Positions 52,482 through 60,821 of a DNA stretch of 64,000 bases are shown here, piece by piece. Every line of letters starts with the position of its first letter. The stretch's first letter is position 1. The notes under the pieces are model-generated. The model made no database searches. It was not told where the DNA came from and saw only the letters and a program-made list of their open reading frames with translations. The stretch is from Halobacillus mangrovi (GTDB taxonomy: Bacteria; Bacillota; Bacilli; Bacillales; Halobacillaceae): NCBI RefSeq assembly GCF_002097535.1, contig NZ_CP020772.1, forward strand, positions 1,736,001 through 1,800,000, read 5' to 3'. The position numbers and the translations under genes are program-made.

Positions 52482-53252
52482 TCAAATATCTTTTAAGAAA
52501 TTCAACAAAGCGTGATTAAAGGAGAAATATTTTCTGATAGGCAGCTGATGCAGAGCTTTGCTTATTAGTACGCTTTTCATTAGGGGGAGGTGTTGTTCGT
52601 ATAGTTTTTCATATGAACGTATATGGCTGAACTGGCCGTACAATAATAGCACAGGGCAATGAATTGTGTTTAAGTAATCTGTACATTTATATTCCATGCT
52701 GCTCTCATAAAACTGATAGGCCGTTTGCGGATCAGCTTTGATACAATCCTGGTATACCAATTTTTGATCTTCTAAGGTAATCTTATGGGTCTTCGCTAAA
52801 AGCTTGCTTAAAAGCTGGCTTTTGCCATTCTGTACAAGGTTCATACCTAAATGGAATTGTGTTCGTAACAAGACGGTACTTACTTCTGAAAATCCTCCAG
52901 CAAGGACGAGGGCTTTGACTTTAGAAGGGTATTTGATAGCGAAATCTTGAGCAATTGATCCGCCTGCCGAATAGCCAACAATGATGGCCTCTTTGATTTC
53001 TATATTGTCTAGAAAAAGAGCTAAATCTTTGGAGTGCGTTTGGATGGTCGAATGGTCATCTGTGTTTCCGCTATCTCCATGCCCCCTGAGGTCATATGTG
53101 ATGATTTGATAATGTTTAGATAGTACTTCGTGTTGATATTTAAAGACGTGATGCCCCATATGAGGGGGATGTATAAAAATAACCGGGAATCCCGATCCGC
53201 TTGTTGTGTAATAGAGCGGCATCGATGGTTTGATTTCGGTGAATGGCATCAT
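52482..53252 (-). CDS. Alpha/beta hydrolase
   Basis: This 256-residue alpha/beta-hydrolase fold protein has the oxyanion HPPHMGHH segment (about residue 28). DLRGHGDSG follows, then the nucleophile elbow GYSAGGSIAQ (Ser about residue 95) and a late histidine in SKALHQLPIRKYF. The acid residue is not obvious. Substrate unknown; relatives are esterases, lactonases or dienelactone-type hydrolases. Two ATG codons (53252, 53249) follow GGAGGG. The open frame runs further upstream but without a ribosome binding site. It appears monocistronic. Confidence 0.8.
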   Translation of the reverse strand: MMPFTEIKPSMPLYYTTSGSGFPVIFIHPPHMGHHVFKYQHEVLSKHYQIITYDLRGHGDSGNTDDHSTIQTHSKDLALFLDNIEIKEAIIVGYSAGGSIAQDFAIKYPSKVKALVLAGGFSEVSTVLLRTQFHLGMNLVQNGKSQLLSKLLAKTHKITLEDQKLVYQDCIKADPQTAYQFYESSMEYKCTDYLNTIHCPVLLLYGQFSHIRSYEKLYEQHLPLMKSVLISKALHQLPIRKYFSFNHALLNFLKDI

Positions 53253-53441
53253 CCATTCCCTCCTGTATAAAAATCTATATGTCATCAGCTTGGTTTCATT
53301 TTGGGTATATTATGCGTGGTCTCCTCATAAATCATTCCATGATGGAATCCTTCCTCTACTAGAGAATAATTATTGGGAAAATACGCAAGGAGTGATATAA
53401 TATGTCGAAGGAACGTTTTTAGAGAGGTGAAAGAGGAAGCA

Positions 53442-53636
53442 GTGAAAGTAAGTGTAGATGGATATTTGAAAGTTATTGAAAAAACGGATCATTATGAATG
53501 TAAGTGTTGTGGCAAGAAAATGAGTCCTAGGCGAATAACATTTATCAACCATATAAATATAGACGTTTTATTGGAATGTAGAGACTGCGGAACAGCTCTG
53601 CCTTTACTTTTGAATGAATCATACATAACACCTTAA
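53442..53636 (+). CDS. Small protein with two CxxC pairs (zinc ribbon-like)
   Basis: The product is about 64 residues. Two cysteine pairs, in YECKCCGKKMSP and LECRDCGTALP, are spaced as in a zinc ribbon. The start is uncertain. GTG 53442 has GAGGAA just upstream; GTG 53427 in the same frame is also possible, and 53373 is less likely. It is followed by a hairpin terminator (ACACC/GGTGT and T run, 53628-53650). No family is recognised. A stress or competence role would be guesswork. Confidence 0.5.
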   Translation: MKVSVDGYLKVIEKTDHYECKCCGKKMSPRRITFINHINIDVLLECRDCGTALPLLLNESYITP

Positions 53637-53912
53637 CGGGTGTTTTTATTTTGGATTTTTATTTTTACTCCACCTTTTTCTGAATGAAGCAACGGAATCG
53701 TTTTTCGCACTTATCTCTTCTAAATGATCTATTATTTATAAAACGAAATGGATCCTTTTGAGAAACTACAGAGTAAATTTTACTACTATTCCAAGTCGGA
53801 TTTTTTCAGAAAAATTAGAAAGGGGCATTAACTTTAATGCTTAAGTGTGATAAAGTAGAGTAAGCCTTTTGTAGGAACCCTTTATTCTCTCTATTGAGGA
53901 ATAAACCTTGAT

Positions 53913-53948
53913 GATCTCACTCATATTGCAGAGTGAGATCTTTTTTTT
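53913..53948 (+). terminator. Strong hairpin terminator
   Basis: GATCTCACTC and GAGTGAGATC form a 10-bp stem followed by eight T residues. No gene ends directly before it; the stretch from 53651 to 53912 has no identifiable gene. Confidence 0.75.
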
Positions 53949-54038
53949 GGTTCAAAAAACCCAGGAAGAAATAGGGTTCAAAGTGCTTCTTCTAAAAATT
54001 TCATGTATACATCATTGGAGAATCTGGGTATAATAACA

Positions 54039-54050
54039 GAACAAACGTTC
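54039..54050. promoter_or_regulatory. LexA (SOS) box
   Basis: GAACAAACGTTC fits the Bacillus LexA box (GAAC-N4-GTTC), and G at 54051 extends it. A TATAAT lies at 54029-54034 directly before it, so LexA would block the promoter of the DNA polymerase gene that starts 20 bp downstream. Confidence 0.8.
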
Positions 54051-54070
54051 GTATTATTGAGGTGTTGAAA

Positions 54071-55327
54071 GTGGATTACTCAGGATATCCGCGAAACGAT
54101 GTATTATGCATTGATATGCGTAGTTTTTACGCAAGTGTTGAATGTATGAAAAGGGGGCTGGATCCTAAGACCGCGCTCTTAGCGGTAGTCGGAGATACAA
54201 GACGAAAAGGGAGTATTGTTCTGGCGGCTTCTCCGATGCTGAAAAAGAAACATGGAATCAGCAACGTCAGTCGTTTCTTTGAGTTACCGGACGATCCGAA
54301 TCTGGTTATCGCACCTGCTCATATGGGAGACTATTTAGAAGTATCTGTAGAAATCACTAAAATGATAAGAAATTATGTGCCACAGGAAGCGATTCACGTT
54401 TATTCTGTTGATGAACTCTGGGTGACAATCAATGGGCTCGAGAGACTATACGGATCCCCTTATGACATAGCCAAAATGATTCAATCAGAAATTAGAGAAC
54501 AGTTTGGAATTGAGTGCGTCATTGGAATCGGTGATAATAAATTTCTCGCGAAGGTGGTCATGGATATCCATGCCAAAAAAGCGGAAGACGGAATTGCGGA
54601 ATGTCGTTACGAAGATGTCGCAGAGAAGCTATGGCCTTGTGATATTTATGACATTTGGGGAATCGGATCAAGGATGACGAGGAACTTGAACCGGATGGGG
54701 ATTCTTACTCTTGGTCACCTGGCTAATCATCCAATGAAATACTTAAAGAAGAACTATGGAATTATGGGTGAACAGCTTTACTGGCATGCATGGGGAATTG
54801 ATTTAAGTCCGGTTTATGGAAACTTCGTAAAGACGGAGCAAAAGTCTTATGGACACGGCATTACTTTGTTGCGGGATTATGATACAGAGGAAATCTATGC
54901 ATGTCTGCTGGATCTGTGTGAAGAGGCATGCAGGAGAGCGAGGATCGACGGGAAAGAAGGACGTACGGTTCATCTTGGCATCGGGTATTCAAGTGAAACG
55001 GGTGGTGGTTTCAGCAGGTCTATGTCTGTTCAGGTTCCGACAAATATTACAATGGATATGTATGCAGTTTGTTTGAAGCTGTTTCACCGGTTTTATGACG
55101 GCACCAGCAAAATCAGGAGGGCTTCGGTGGCTTTGACGAATCTTGGTGATGAATTTGACGTGCAGCTAAGTCTGTTTGATAATCAACCGAAGAAAAAAGA
55201 TCTGGCAGAAGCCATGGATATGATTCGAGAGAAGTATGGTTCAACAGCTGTCTTAAGGGCGAGCAGCTACACAAGCGGCGGTATTACGATCGAGAGAAGC
55301 AAAAAAATTGGTGGGCACTACGCTTAA
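54071..55327 (+). CDS. Y-family DNA polymerase (UvrX/YqjW type)
   Basis: This is a 418-residue translesion polymerase. The first metal-binding aspartate is in CIDMRSFYASVE and the second acidic pair in HVYSVDELWV. A helix-hairpin-helix follows near IWGIGSRMTRNLNRMG, and a little-finger domain covers about 240-360. UvrX and YqjW of B. subtilis share this N-terminus and are SOS-induced. GTG 54071 is chosen because GAGGTG lies 6 bp upstream; the GTG at 54062 overlaps it. The LexA box just upstream supports damage control. It has no downstream partner gene. Confidence 0.88.
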   Translation: MDYSGYPRNDVLCIDMRSFYASVECMKRGLDPKTALLAVVGDTRRKGSIVLAASPMLKKKHGISNVSRFFELPDDPNLVIAPAHMGDYLEVSVEITKMIRNYVPQEAIHVYSVDELWVTINGLERLYGSPYDIAKMIQSEIREQFGIECVIGIGDNKFLAKVVMDIHAKKAEDGIAECRYEDVAEKLWPCDIYDIWGIGSRMTRNLNRMGILTLGHLANHPMKYLKKNYGIMGEQLYWHAWGIDLSPVYGNFVKTEQKSYGHGITLLRDYDTEEIYACLLDLCEEACRRARIDGKEGRTVHLGIGYSSETGGGFSRSMSVQVPTNITMDMYAVCLKLFHRFYDGTSKIRRASVALTNLGDEFDVQLSLFDNQPKKKDLAEAMDMIREKYGSTAVLRASSYTSGGITIERSKKIGGHYA

Positions 55328-55460
55328 AAATGTTCTGGCATTTTTTCGACAGAAAATTACATTATTATAATGAAGAAACTCGGATAAGAGATAGTAAAAG
55401 AGTAGTTGGAAAAACCACTCCATGTCCTTACTCATACGATAGAGCAGAGGAGTGGTAAAG

Positions 55461-55631
55461 ATGCTTGTGTTCATTTATTTTCTTATCGGCCTTGCTTTAT
55501 GTGCACTGACAAGAGAGCCAGAGCCTGTATTGAAAGAAGAAAGATCAATCTATATGTATCAGTTGTTGCTGTTTTTGACATTTTGGCCAGTCATTATTTT
55601 ATACAGAGGATTCAAAAGGAAAAAAGTGTAG
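55461..55631 (+). CDS. 56-residue protein with two membrane segments
   Basis: ATG 55461 follows AGGAGTGG. The frame reads MLVFIYFLIGLALCAL, a polar loop TREPEPVLKEERSIYMYQ, then LLLFLTFWPVIILYRGFKRK. Two clear hydrophobic helices with a charged loop and a basic end make it a credible small membrane protein. No family is recognised. A hairpin lies before it at about 55324-55347 after the polymerase gene. Confidence 0.6.
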   Translation: MLVFIYFLIGLALCALTREPEPVLKEERSIYMYQLLLFLTFWPVIILYRGFKRKKV

Positions 55632-55722
55632 ACTTAAGGAAGAACTTCTCAAGCATAGGAAGGACGGACTTTTCACAATATAATAAAGCCTTAACGGCAA
55701 TCAATGCGAGGAGTGAAGTCCG

Positions 55723-55878
55723 ATGAAGAATAGAAATATTCAATGGTTACCGATCGTAGCCTCCATTGGTATTGGAGCAGCAACTTATAGTATGATGACA
55801 GGTCAAGGCGGTCAGCTGCAGAACGTTTTACCGGGACTTGCGAAGATGTCTGGTCAACAGAATCAGCAATCTTCATAA
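55723..55878 (+). CDS. 51-residue membrane protein
   Basis: ATG 55723 has GAGGAGTG 10 bp upstream. The product has a hydrophobic helix (LPIVASIGIGAATYSMM) and a Gln/Ser-rich tail (KMSGQQNQQSS). It is similar in plan to the 65-residue protein at 52164, a short membrane helix followed by a polar tail. Such proteins are frequent in Bacillaceae and their roles are unknown. A strong terminator follows. Confidence 0.6.
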   Translation: MKNRNIQWLPIVASIGIGAATYSMMTGQGGQLQNVLPGLAKMSGQQNQQSS

Positions 55879-55898
55879 GTAAGGGTCCCTTTCCTTCT

Positions 55899-55937
55899 AA
55901 AAAAGGCGGACATTCCAGTAGGATTGTCCGCCTTTTT
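55899..55937 (+). terminator. Strong Rho-independent terminator
   Basis: AAAAAGGCGGACA and TGTCCGCCTTTTT form a 13-bp perfect stem around a short loop. It follows the 51-residue gene. Confidence 0.85.
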
Positions 55938-56004
55938 CTTTGCTATATCTAAAAAACATTGCCGTCTTCAGCAATGCAATGATGTCAATCGTGTGTGTAA
56001 GCAG

Positions 56005-56136
56005 TTATTGTGCAGGGATCTTAATTTCTCTTTTGTCTATTTCCTTTGATACTAAATGGACAAATTCATCGTCTAATTGCAGCTTCAGTGACTCCAGATA
56101 CGTCTCAAGTAATGTTTGATCATCAAGCAGTGACAA
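56005..56136 (-). CDS. sda: Sda-like sporulation checkpoint peptide
   Basis: A 43-residue frame reads MSLLDDQTLLETYLESLKLQ, then LDDEFVHLVSKEIDKREI, ending KIPAQ. It aligns with Sda of B. subtilis over its helical hairpin (LSDELLIESYFKA, then FIELIENEIKRR). Sda binds the sporulation kinases KinA and KinB and blocks phosphorelay entry when replication is disturbed. The start is TTG 56136 with AAGGAG about 10 bp upstream. I found no good DnaA boxes in its upstream region, unlike the B. subtilis gene. It lies near the LexA-controlled polymerase. Confidence 0.7.
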   Translation of the reverse strand: MSLLDDQTLLETYLESLKLQLDDEFVHLVSKEIDKREIKIPAQ

Positions 56137-56251
56137 CCCTCACATCTCCTTACTGTTTTTTCTTGTTCTAAAATTTAAATCACATTTACTTATTCTAGCA
56201 AAAAAAAATATTTTCACATGAGTCAAACTTCCTGTTTTATAGAAGGCTATG

Positions 56252-56349
56252 TATATTATGTTCGAATAATATATAAGGCAGAGGGGAGGATGATGTTGAG
56301 GGATGGGGGTTTTTGACTGAAAAAACAATGAGGTGATTCCATTGTTTTT
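56252..56349 (+). other. Inverted repeat, short frame and hairpin: possible small RNA
   Basis: TATATTAT and ATAATATA (56252-56273) are perfect inverted arms around GTTCGA. GAGGGGAGG and an 8-codon frame (MMLRDGGF) follow, then a hairpin pairing AAAAACAATG with CATTGTTTTT at 56321-56349. The parts look like an operator or promoter, a leader frame and a terminator. The rest of 56137-56463 has no gene. Confidence 0.35.
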
Positions 56350-56463
56350 CGAGAGCATCTCCTTTATGATTACGTAATAAACTCATTTAAGAACGTGTTT
56401 GTTTTTAATGGATAAAGGAAAGAATAGGGAAAAAGGAATGATACGATTAGGGAAGGGTGGCTT

Positions 56464-57450
56464 ATGGAAAAAAATGATGGAAACATTGTAATGTTCCCCA
56501 AGTGGAAGTCGAGGCTTGAAAGTGCAGGCCTTCAAGCGCTCAAAGAGAAAAGGTATGAGGAGGCTTTAGAAGCTTTACAACCTTTATTAGATTATGGCGT
56601 AGCATCAAATGATGTCGTCACAGGAATTTTAATGAGCTGGATTGAATTGGGTAACTTTGATGAGGCAGAAGAATTGTGTCAAAAACAAATGAAAGAGAAT
56701 ATGGATCAGTACTATCACTACTTACATATATACATAACCATCCTTTTTCAATCCAACCGTTATCAGGACATCGTAGATTTGCTTGACGAAGTTTTTGAAG
56801 AAGAAGAGATTCCTCATCAAACCCGTACACAGCTCTGGCAAATGTACGAAGTCAGCCGTAAGTTATTAGAGGATTACCATAAAGAAAAAGGGAAAGAGTT
56901 ACATAGTGATTTCTTGGAAGCTCTGGAGAAAGATGATGTGCGTAAGCAGTGGGTGCTCCTTGAACAGTTGAAAAAGCAACGGGCGCAGTCTTATATCGAT
57001 ACGTTTACAGCTGTGCTTCAAAACAAAACGACGCATCCAATTATTAAAACAGCTATTATTGAATGGTTCAGAGATAGTCGAGTGGATCAGTCGCTTTCCA
57101 TTCAGAAATTCGGACAACAAATGGAAGTTAATCCTTTAGATTTAAACCCGCTGCAGTCTGATTATATTCTGAAGCAAATACAAATGAGGCTAAGCGGCAT
57201 TGAACAGAGCAATCCGACAATGTACGACATGCTCAATAAGTTCCTTTCCCACTACTGTTATGTGCGCTACCCTATTTATCCAGACGAACAAGAAGTTCCA
57301 GCTATTGTAGAAGCGTTGAAGCAGCTCGGTCACGAGTATTTGCAGCTTCCCTACCATTCAGACGAAGAGAATGAGCAAGTGCAGACTTATAAGGAAGAAA
57401 TCGAGCTTTGTGAACAGCATTATTTGCTGATTGTTGGCGAATCCTCGTGA
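56464..57450 (+). CDS. TPR-repeat protein (YsoA-like)
   Basis: This is a 328-residue soluble helical protein. The N-terminal half carries tetratricopeptide-like repeats (GLQALKEKRYEEALEALQPL, then WIELGNFDEAEELCQKQM, then LFQSNRYQDIVDLLDEVF). The C-terminal half is helical and acidic. It corresponds by position to ysoA, directly before tig, in B. subtilis. TPR proteins bind other proteins; the partner is unknown, though a link with trigger factor is possible from synteny. ATG 56464 follows AAGGGTGG. Confidence 0.82.
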   Translation: MEKNDGNIVMFPKWKSRLESAGLQALKEKRYEEALEALQPLLDYGVASNDVVTGILMSWIELGNFDEAEELCQKQMKENMDQYYHYLHIYITILFQSNRYQDIVDLLDEVFEEEEIPHQTRTQLWQMYEVSRKLLEDYHKEKGKELHSDFLEALEKDDVRKQWVLLEQLKKQRAQSYIDTFTAVLQNKTTHPIIKTAIIEWFRDSRVDQSLSIQKFGQQMEVNPLDLNPLQSDYILKQIQMRLSGIEQSNPTMYDMLNKFLSHYCYVRYPIYPDEQEVPAIVEALKQLGHEYLQLPYHSDEENEQVQTYKEEIELCEQHYLLIVGESS

Positions 57451-57605
57451 AATTCCAGAACACATGAGGACAATTCTTGAAAGCCCGTATGATTATGTTA
57501 TAATATAATGGTTGCAAATGAGATTCGTATGTAGAAAGAGTCATAGAATCAACGAACAATCGTCACTGACGAAATTGAAAGAATAGATGTTGGAGGGAAT
57601 TTTTT

Positions 57606-58895
57606 ATGTCAGCAAAATGGGAAAAGCAAGAAGGCAATCAGGGTACATTAACTGTAGAAGTACCTGCAAGTGAGTTCGACAAAGCACTTGATCAAGCCTT
57701 TCAAAAAGTTGTAAAGCAGGTACAAGTACCAGGTTTCCGTAAGGGTAAAGTACCTCGTAAACTATTCGAAAGCCGCTTTGGTGTAGAGTCTCTATACCAG
57801 GATGCGCTTGATATCATTCTTCCTCAAGCTTATACAGAAGCTGTAGAAGAAACAGGCATCGAGCCAGTTGATCGTCCAGAAGTGGATGTAAAAGAAATCG
57901 AAAAAGGCAAAGACCTTGTATTCACGGCAGAAGTTACCGTTAAACCTGAAGTGAAGCTTGGAGAGTACAAAGGCCTTGAAGTAGAAGAACTTAGCACAGA
58001 AGTTACTGATGAAGATGTTCAAAATGAACTGAAACAAATGCAAGAAAAGCAAGCAGAGCTTGTCGTTAAAGAAGAAGGCGAAGTAGAAGACGGCGATACA
58101 GTCGTTATGGACTTCGAAGGCTTTGTAGACGGAGAAGCATTTGAAGGTGGACAAGCAGATAACTACTCTCTAGAAGTAGGTTCTGGTTCATTCATCCCAG
58201 GCTTTGAAGAGCAGTTAGTTGGTAAAAAAGCAGGAGAAGAAGTTGATGTAACGGTCACTTTCCCTGAAGAGTACCACGCAGAAGATCTTGCTGGTAAAGA
58301 AGCGACTTTCAAAGTTAAAATTCATGAAGTGAAAGGAAAAGAACTTCCTGAACTAGACGACGAATTCGCGAAAGATGTCGATGAAGATGTCGAATCTCTT
58401 GACGAACTAACGAAGAAAACTCGTGAGCGTCTTGAAGAGCAGAAGAAGACAGAAGCTGACAACCACAAGCGTGATTCATTAGTACAACAAGCTTCTGAAA
58501 ACGCAGAAGTGGAAATTCCTGAAGCAATGACTCAAACAGAGCTTGATCGTATGGTTCAAGAATTCGAACAGCGTCTTCAAATGCAGGGAATGACGAAAGA
58601 CATGTACTTCCAGTTTACTGGTCAAGATGAAGATGCCCTTCGCGAGCAAATGAAAGAAGATGCTGCGAAGCGCGTGAAGACAAACTTGACTCTAGAAGCA
58701 ATTTCCGAAGCAGAAAATGTAGAAGTTTCTGATGAAGATGTGAACGCTGAACTTGAGAACATGGCTTCCATGTATCAAACAGATGTAGCGCAATTGACGC
58801 AAATGCTAGGCGGAAACACAGATATGATCAAAGAAGATCTTAAAGTCCGCAAAGCAATCGACGTTCTTGTTGCAAACAGCAAAGCAGCTGAATAA
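57606..58895 (+). CDS. tig: Trigger factor (ribosome-associated chaperone and prolyl isomerase)
   Basis: Trigger factor meets nascent chains at the ribosome exit. The 429-residue protein has the ribosome-binding domain with the signature [13 protein letters not shown] (about residues 43-55). The FKBP-type isomerase domain lies at about 160-245 ([20 protein letters not shown], then [16 protein letters not shown]). The substrate-binding C-terminal arms follow. The chain is very acidic, with many Glu and Asp, as expected in a salt-tolerant bacterium. ATG 57606 has GGAGGG upstream. clpX and lon follow, as in B. subtilis. Confidence 0.96.
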   Translation: MSAKWEKQEGNQGTLTVEVPASEFDKALDQAFQKVVKQVQVPGFRKGKVPRKLFESRFGVESLYQDALDIILPQAYTEAVEETGIEPVDRPEVDVKEIEKGKDLVFTAEVTVKPEVKLGEYKGLEVEELSTEVTDEDVQNELKQMQEKQAELVVKEEGEVEDGDTVVMDFEGFVDGEAFEGGQADNYSLEVGSGSFIPGFEEQLVGKKAGEEVDVTVTFPEEYHAEDLAGKEATFKVKIHEVKGKELPELDDEFAKDVDEDVESLDELTKKTRERLEEQKKTEADNHKRDSLVQQASENAEVEIPEAMTQTELDRMVQEFEQRLQMQGMTKDMYFQFTGQDEDALREQMKEDAAKRVKTNLTLEAISEAENVEVSDEDVNAELENMASMYQTDVAQLTQMLGGNTDMIKEDLKVRKAIDVLVANSKAAE

Positions 58896-58901
58896 TAGTT
58901 T

Positions 58902-58940
58902 AAGAAGACAAGGTGTAATTTCTACACCTTGTCTTCTCAT
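58902..58940 (+). terminator. Terminator after tig
   Basis: AGAAGACAAGGTGTA pairs with TACACCTTGTCTTCT around a short loop. It isolates tig from clpX. Confidence 0.8.
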
Positions 58941-59221
58941 ATATTTTCTTACTTAGACTTGAATAACCCAGATCGTTCGTGGACACCATGAATGATACAA
59001 CCATCGTTTTACATATAATAATAGAGGTTTGATTTGTTTGACTTATCACTGACATATCTACATAATGAGGGTGATGCAATAGAGTCTCGCACACCTCTGA
59101 TAGGTATTGCTTTTTTGTTTGGAGTTTATTTGGTATGATGGGCAAAAGAACTGAATCGTTTAAGACGAATCTTAAAAATTCAGTCGCAACTATTGCGTCA
59201 TTTTATTAAGGGGTGAAACGT

Positions 59222-60499
59222 ATGTTTAAATTTAACGATGAAAAAGGACAACTGAAATGTTCTTTCTGCGGTAAAAGTCAGGATCAAGTTCGTAAGCTTG
59301 TCGCAGGACCTGGCGTATATATTTGTGATGAATGTATTGAATTATGCACGGAAATTGTAGAGGAAGAGCTAGGAAACGAAGAAGAAGTGGAATTCAAAGA
59401 GGTACCAAAACCTCAGGAAATCCGCGAAATTCTTAACGACTACGTGATCGGGCAGGATCAGGCAAAGAAAAACTTATCTGTAGCCGTTTATAACCACTAC
59501 AAACGTATCAATGCGGGCGTAAAAAATGATGATGTAGAGCTGTCTAAAAGTAACATCCTAATGTTAGGGCCTACAGGTAGCGGTAAAACCCTACTTGCCC
59601 AAACGTTAGCTCGTATCTTGAATGTTCCATTTGCCATTGCTGATGCAACATCTCTTACAGAAGCCGGATATGTGGGTGAGGACGTTGAAAACATCCTCCT
59701 TAAATTGATCCAGGCTGCTGATTATGATGTGGAGAAAGCAGAAAAAGGAATCATCTATATCGATGAGATCGATAAAGTGGCACGTAAATCAGAAAACCCT
59801 TCCATTACGCGTGATGTATCTGGTGAAGGTGTACAGCAAGCCTTGCTGAAAATTCTTGAAGGAACGCAAGCAAGTGTGCCTCCACAAGGCGGACGTAAGC
59901 ATCCTCATCAAGAATTCATCCAAATTGATACAACAAATGTGTTGTTCATTGTGGGTGGTGCGTTTGACGGAATCGACCAAATTATTAAACGCCGTTTAGG
60001 TAAGAAAGTCATCGGCTTCGGTTCAGAACAGAGCTCAAACGAATCCGAGAAGAAAGAATTGCTTACTAAAGTACTTCCAGAAGACTTGCTCAGCTATGGC
60101 TTAATTCCGGAATTCATCGGTCGTCTACCGGTTATTGGAAGTCTGGAGCAGCTGGATGAAGATGCGCTTGTAGAAATCTTGACCAAACCTAAAAATGCCC
60201 TTGTGAAGCAGTATCAAAAACTCTTCCAAATCGACCATGTCGAACTTGAGATTGAAGAAGAAGCCCTGCGTGAAATTGCACGTTTAGCGATTGAACGTAA
60301 AACAGGTGCCCGTGGACTTCGTTCAATCATCGAAGGCATTATGTTAGATGTAATGTATGAACTTCCGTCCCGTGATGACATTGAGAAATGCATCATTACG
60401 AAAGATACGGTAGTTGCTGAAAATGGTCGTCCTAAACTTATTTTGACAGATGGAACGGTTGAAGATGAGAATAAAGAATCTCCTAAAGAGAGTGCATAA
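59222..60499 (+). CDS. clpX: ATP-dependent Clp protease ATP-binding subunit ClpX
   Basis: ClpX unfolds substrates and feeds them to ClpP. The 425-residue protein has the zinc-binding domain (CSFCGKSQ and CDECIELC, residues 11-37). The AAA+ core has Walker A GPTGSGKT (about 118) and Walker [10 protein letters not shown] (about 180), with the GYVGEDVE pore loop and sensor 2 [12 protein letters not shown] 59222 is preferred, with AAGGGGTGA 6 bp upstream; the GTG at 59213 overlaps that site. It is followed by a hairpin and lon, without the lonB found there in B. subtilis. Confidence 0.97.
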   Translation: MFKFNDEKGQLKCSFCGKSQDQVRKLVAGPGVYICDECIELCTEIVEEELGNEEEVEFKEVPKPQEIREILNDYVIGQDQAKKNLSVAVYNHYKRINAGVKNDDVELSKSNILMLGPTGSGKTLLAQTLARILNVPFAIADATSLTEAGYVGEDVENILLKLIQAADYDVEKAEKGIIYIDEIDKVARKSENPSITRDVSGEGVQQALLKILEGTQASVPPQGGRKHPHQEFIQIDTTNVLFIVGGAFDGIDQIIKRRLGKKVIGFGSEQSSNESEKKELLTKVLPEDLLSYGLIPEFIGRLPVIGSLEQLDEDALVEILTKPKNALVKQYQKLFQIDHVELEIEEEALREIARLAIERKTGARGLRSIIEGIMLDVMYELPSRDDIEKCIITKDTVVAENGRPKLILTDGTVEDENKESPKESA

Positions 60500-60529
60500 T
60501 TAACTTTAGGGTCCTTCATGATTATTACT

Positions 60530-60562
60530 AAGCCGCGCTGCATCCAACTGTAGCGCGGCTTC
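60530..60562 (+). terminator. Hairpin after clpX
   Basis: AAGCCGCGCT and AGCGCGGCTT form a 10-bp stem; the T tail is weak. The remainder of 60563-60821 holds no gene and probably the lon promoter. Confidence 0.6.
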
Positions 60563-60821
60563 AATATTCTTGAAGAGTAAGTCTTTATAACTAAGGGAAT
60601 AGGTACATAAAGTCTGTTTCTGTCTGCTTTTTTGGTCTGTGAATTGAGGATGAAAGTGTCTGTTCATGCTCATAATATGGATATCATTTGAAATAAGGCC
60701 CCTTGACGCTTTCGTGTGAAGGGGTTTCCGCATTGCGCTTCAGGCATGTTGATTCGTTTACTTTACAATAGGATTTATATATGATTAGAATACGTATTTG
60801 CATTATACGGAGGTGCATGTA

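Noticed and set aside
56137..56300. DnaA boxes upstream of the Sda-like gene
   Set aside because: No sequence close to TTATCCACA was found; the nearest resemblances have several mismatches.
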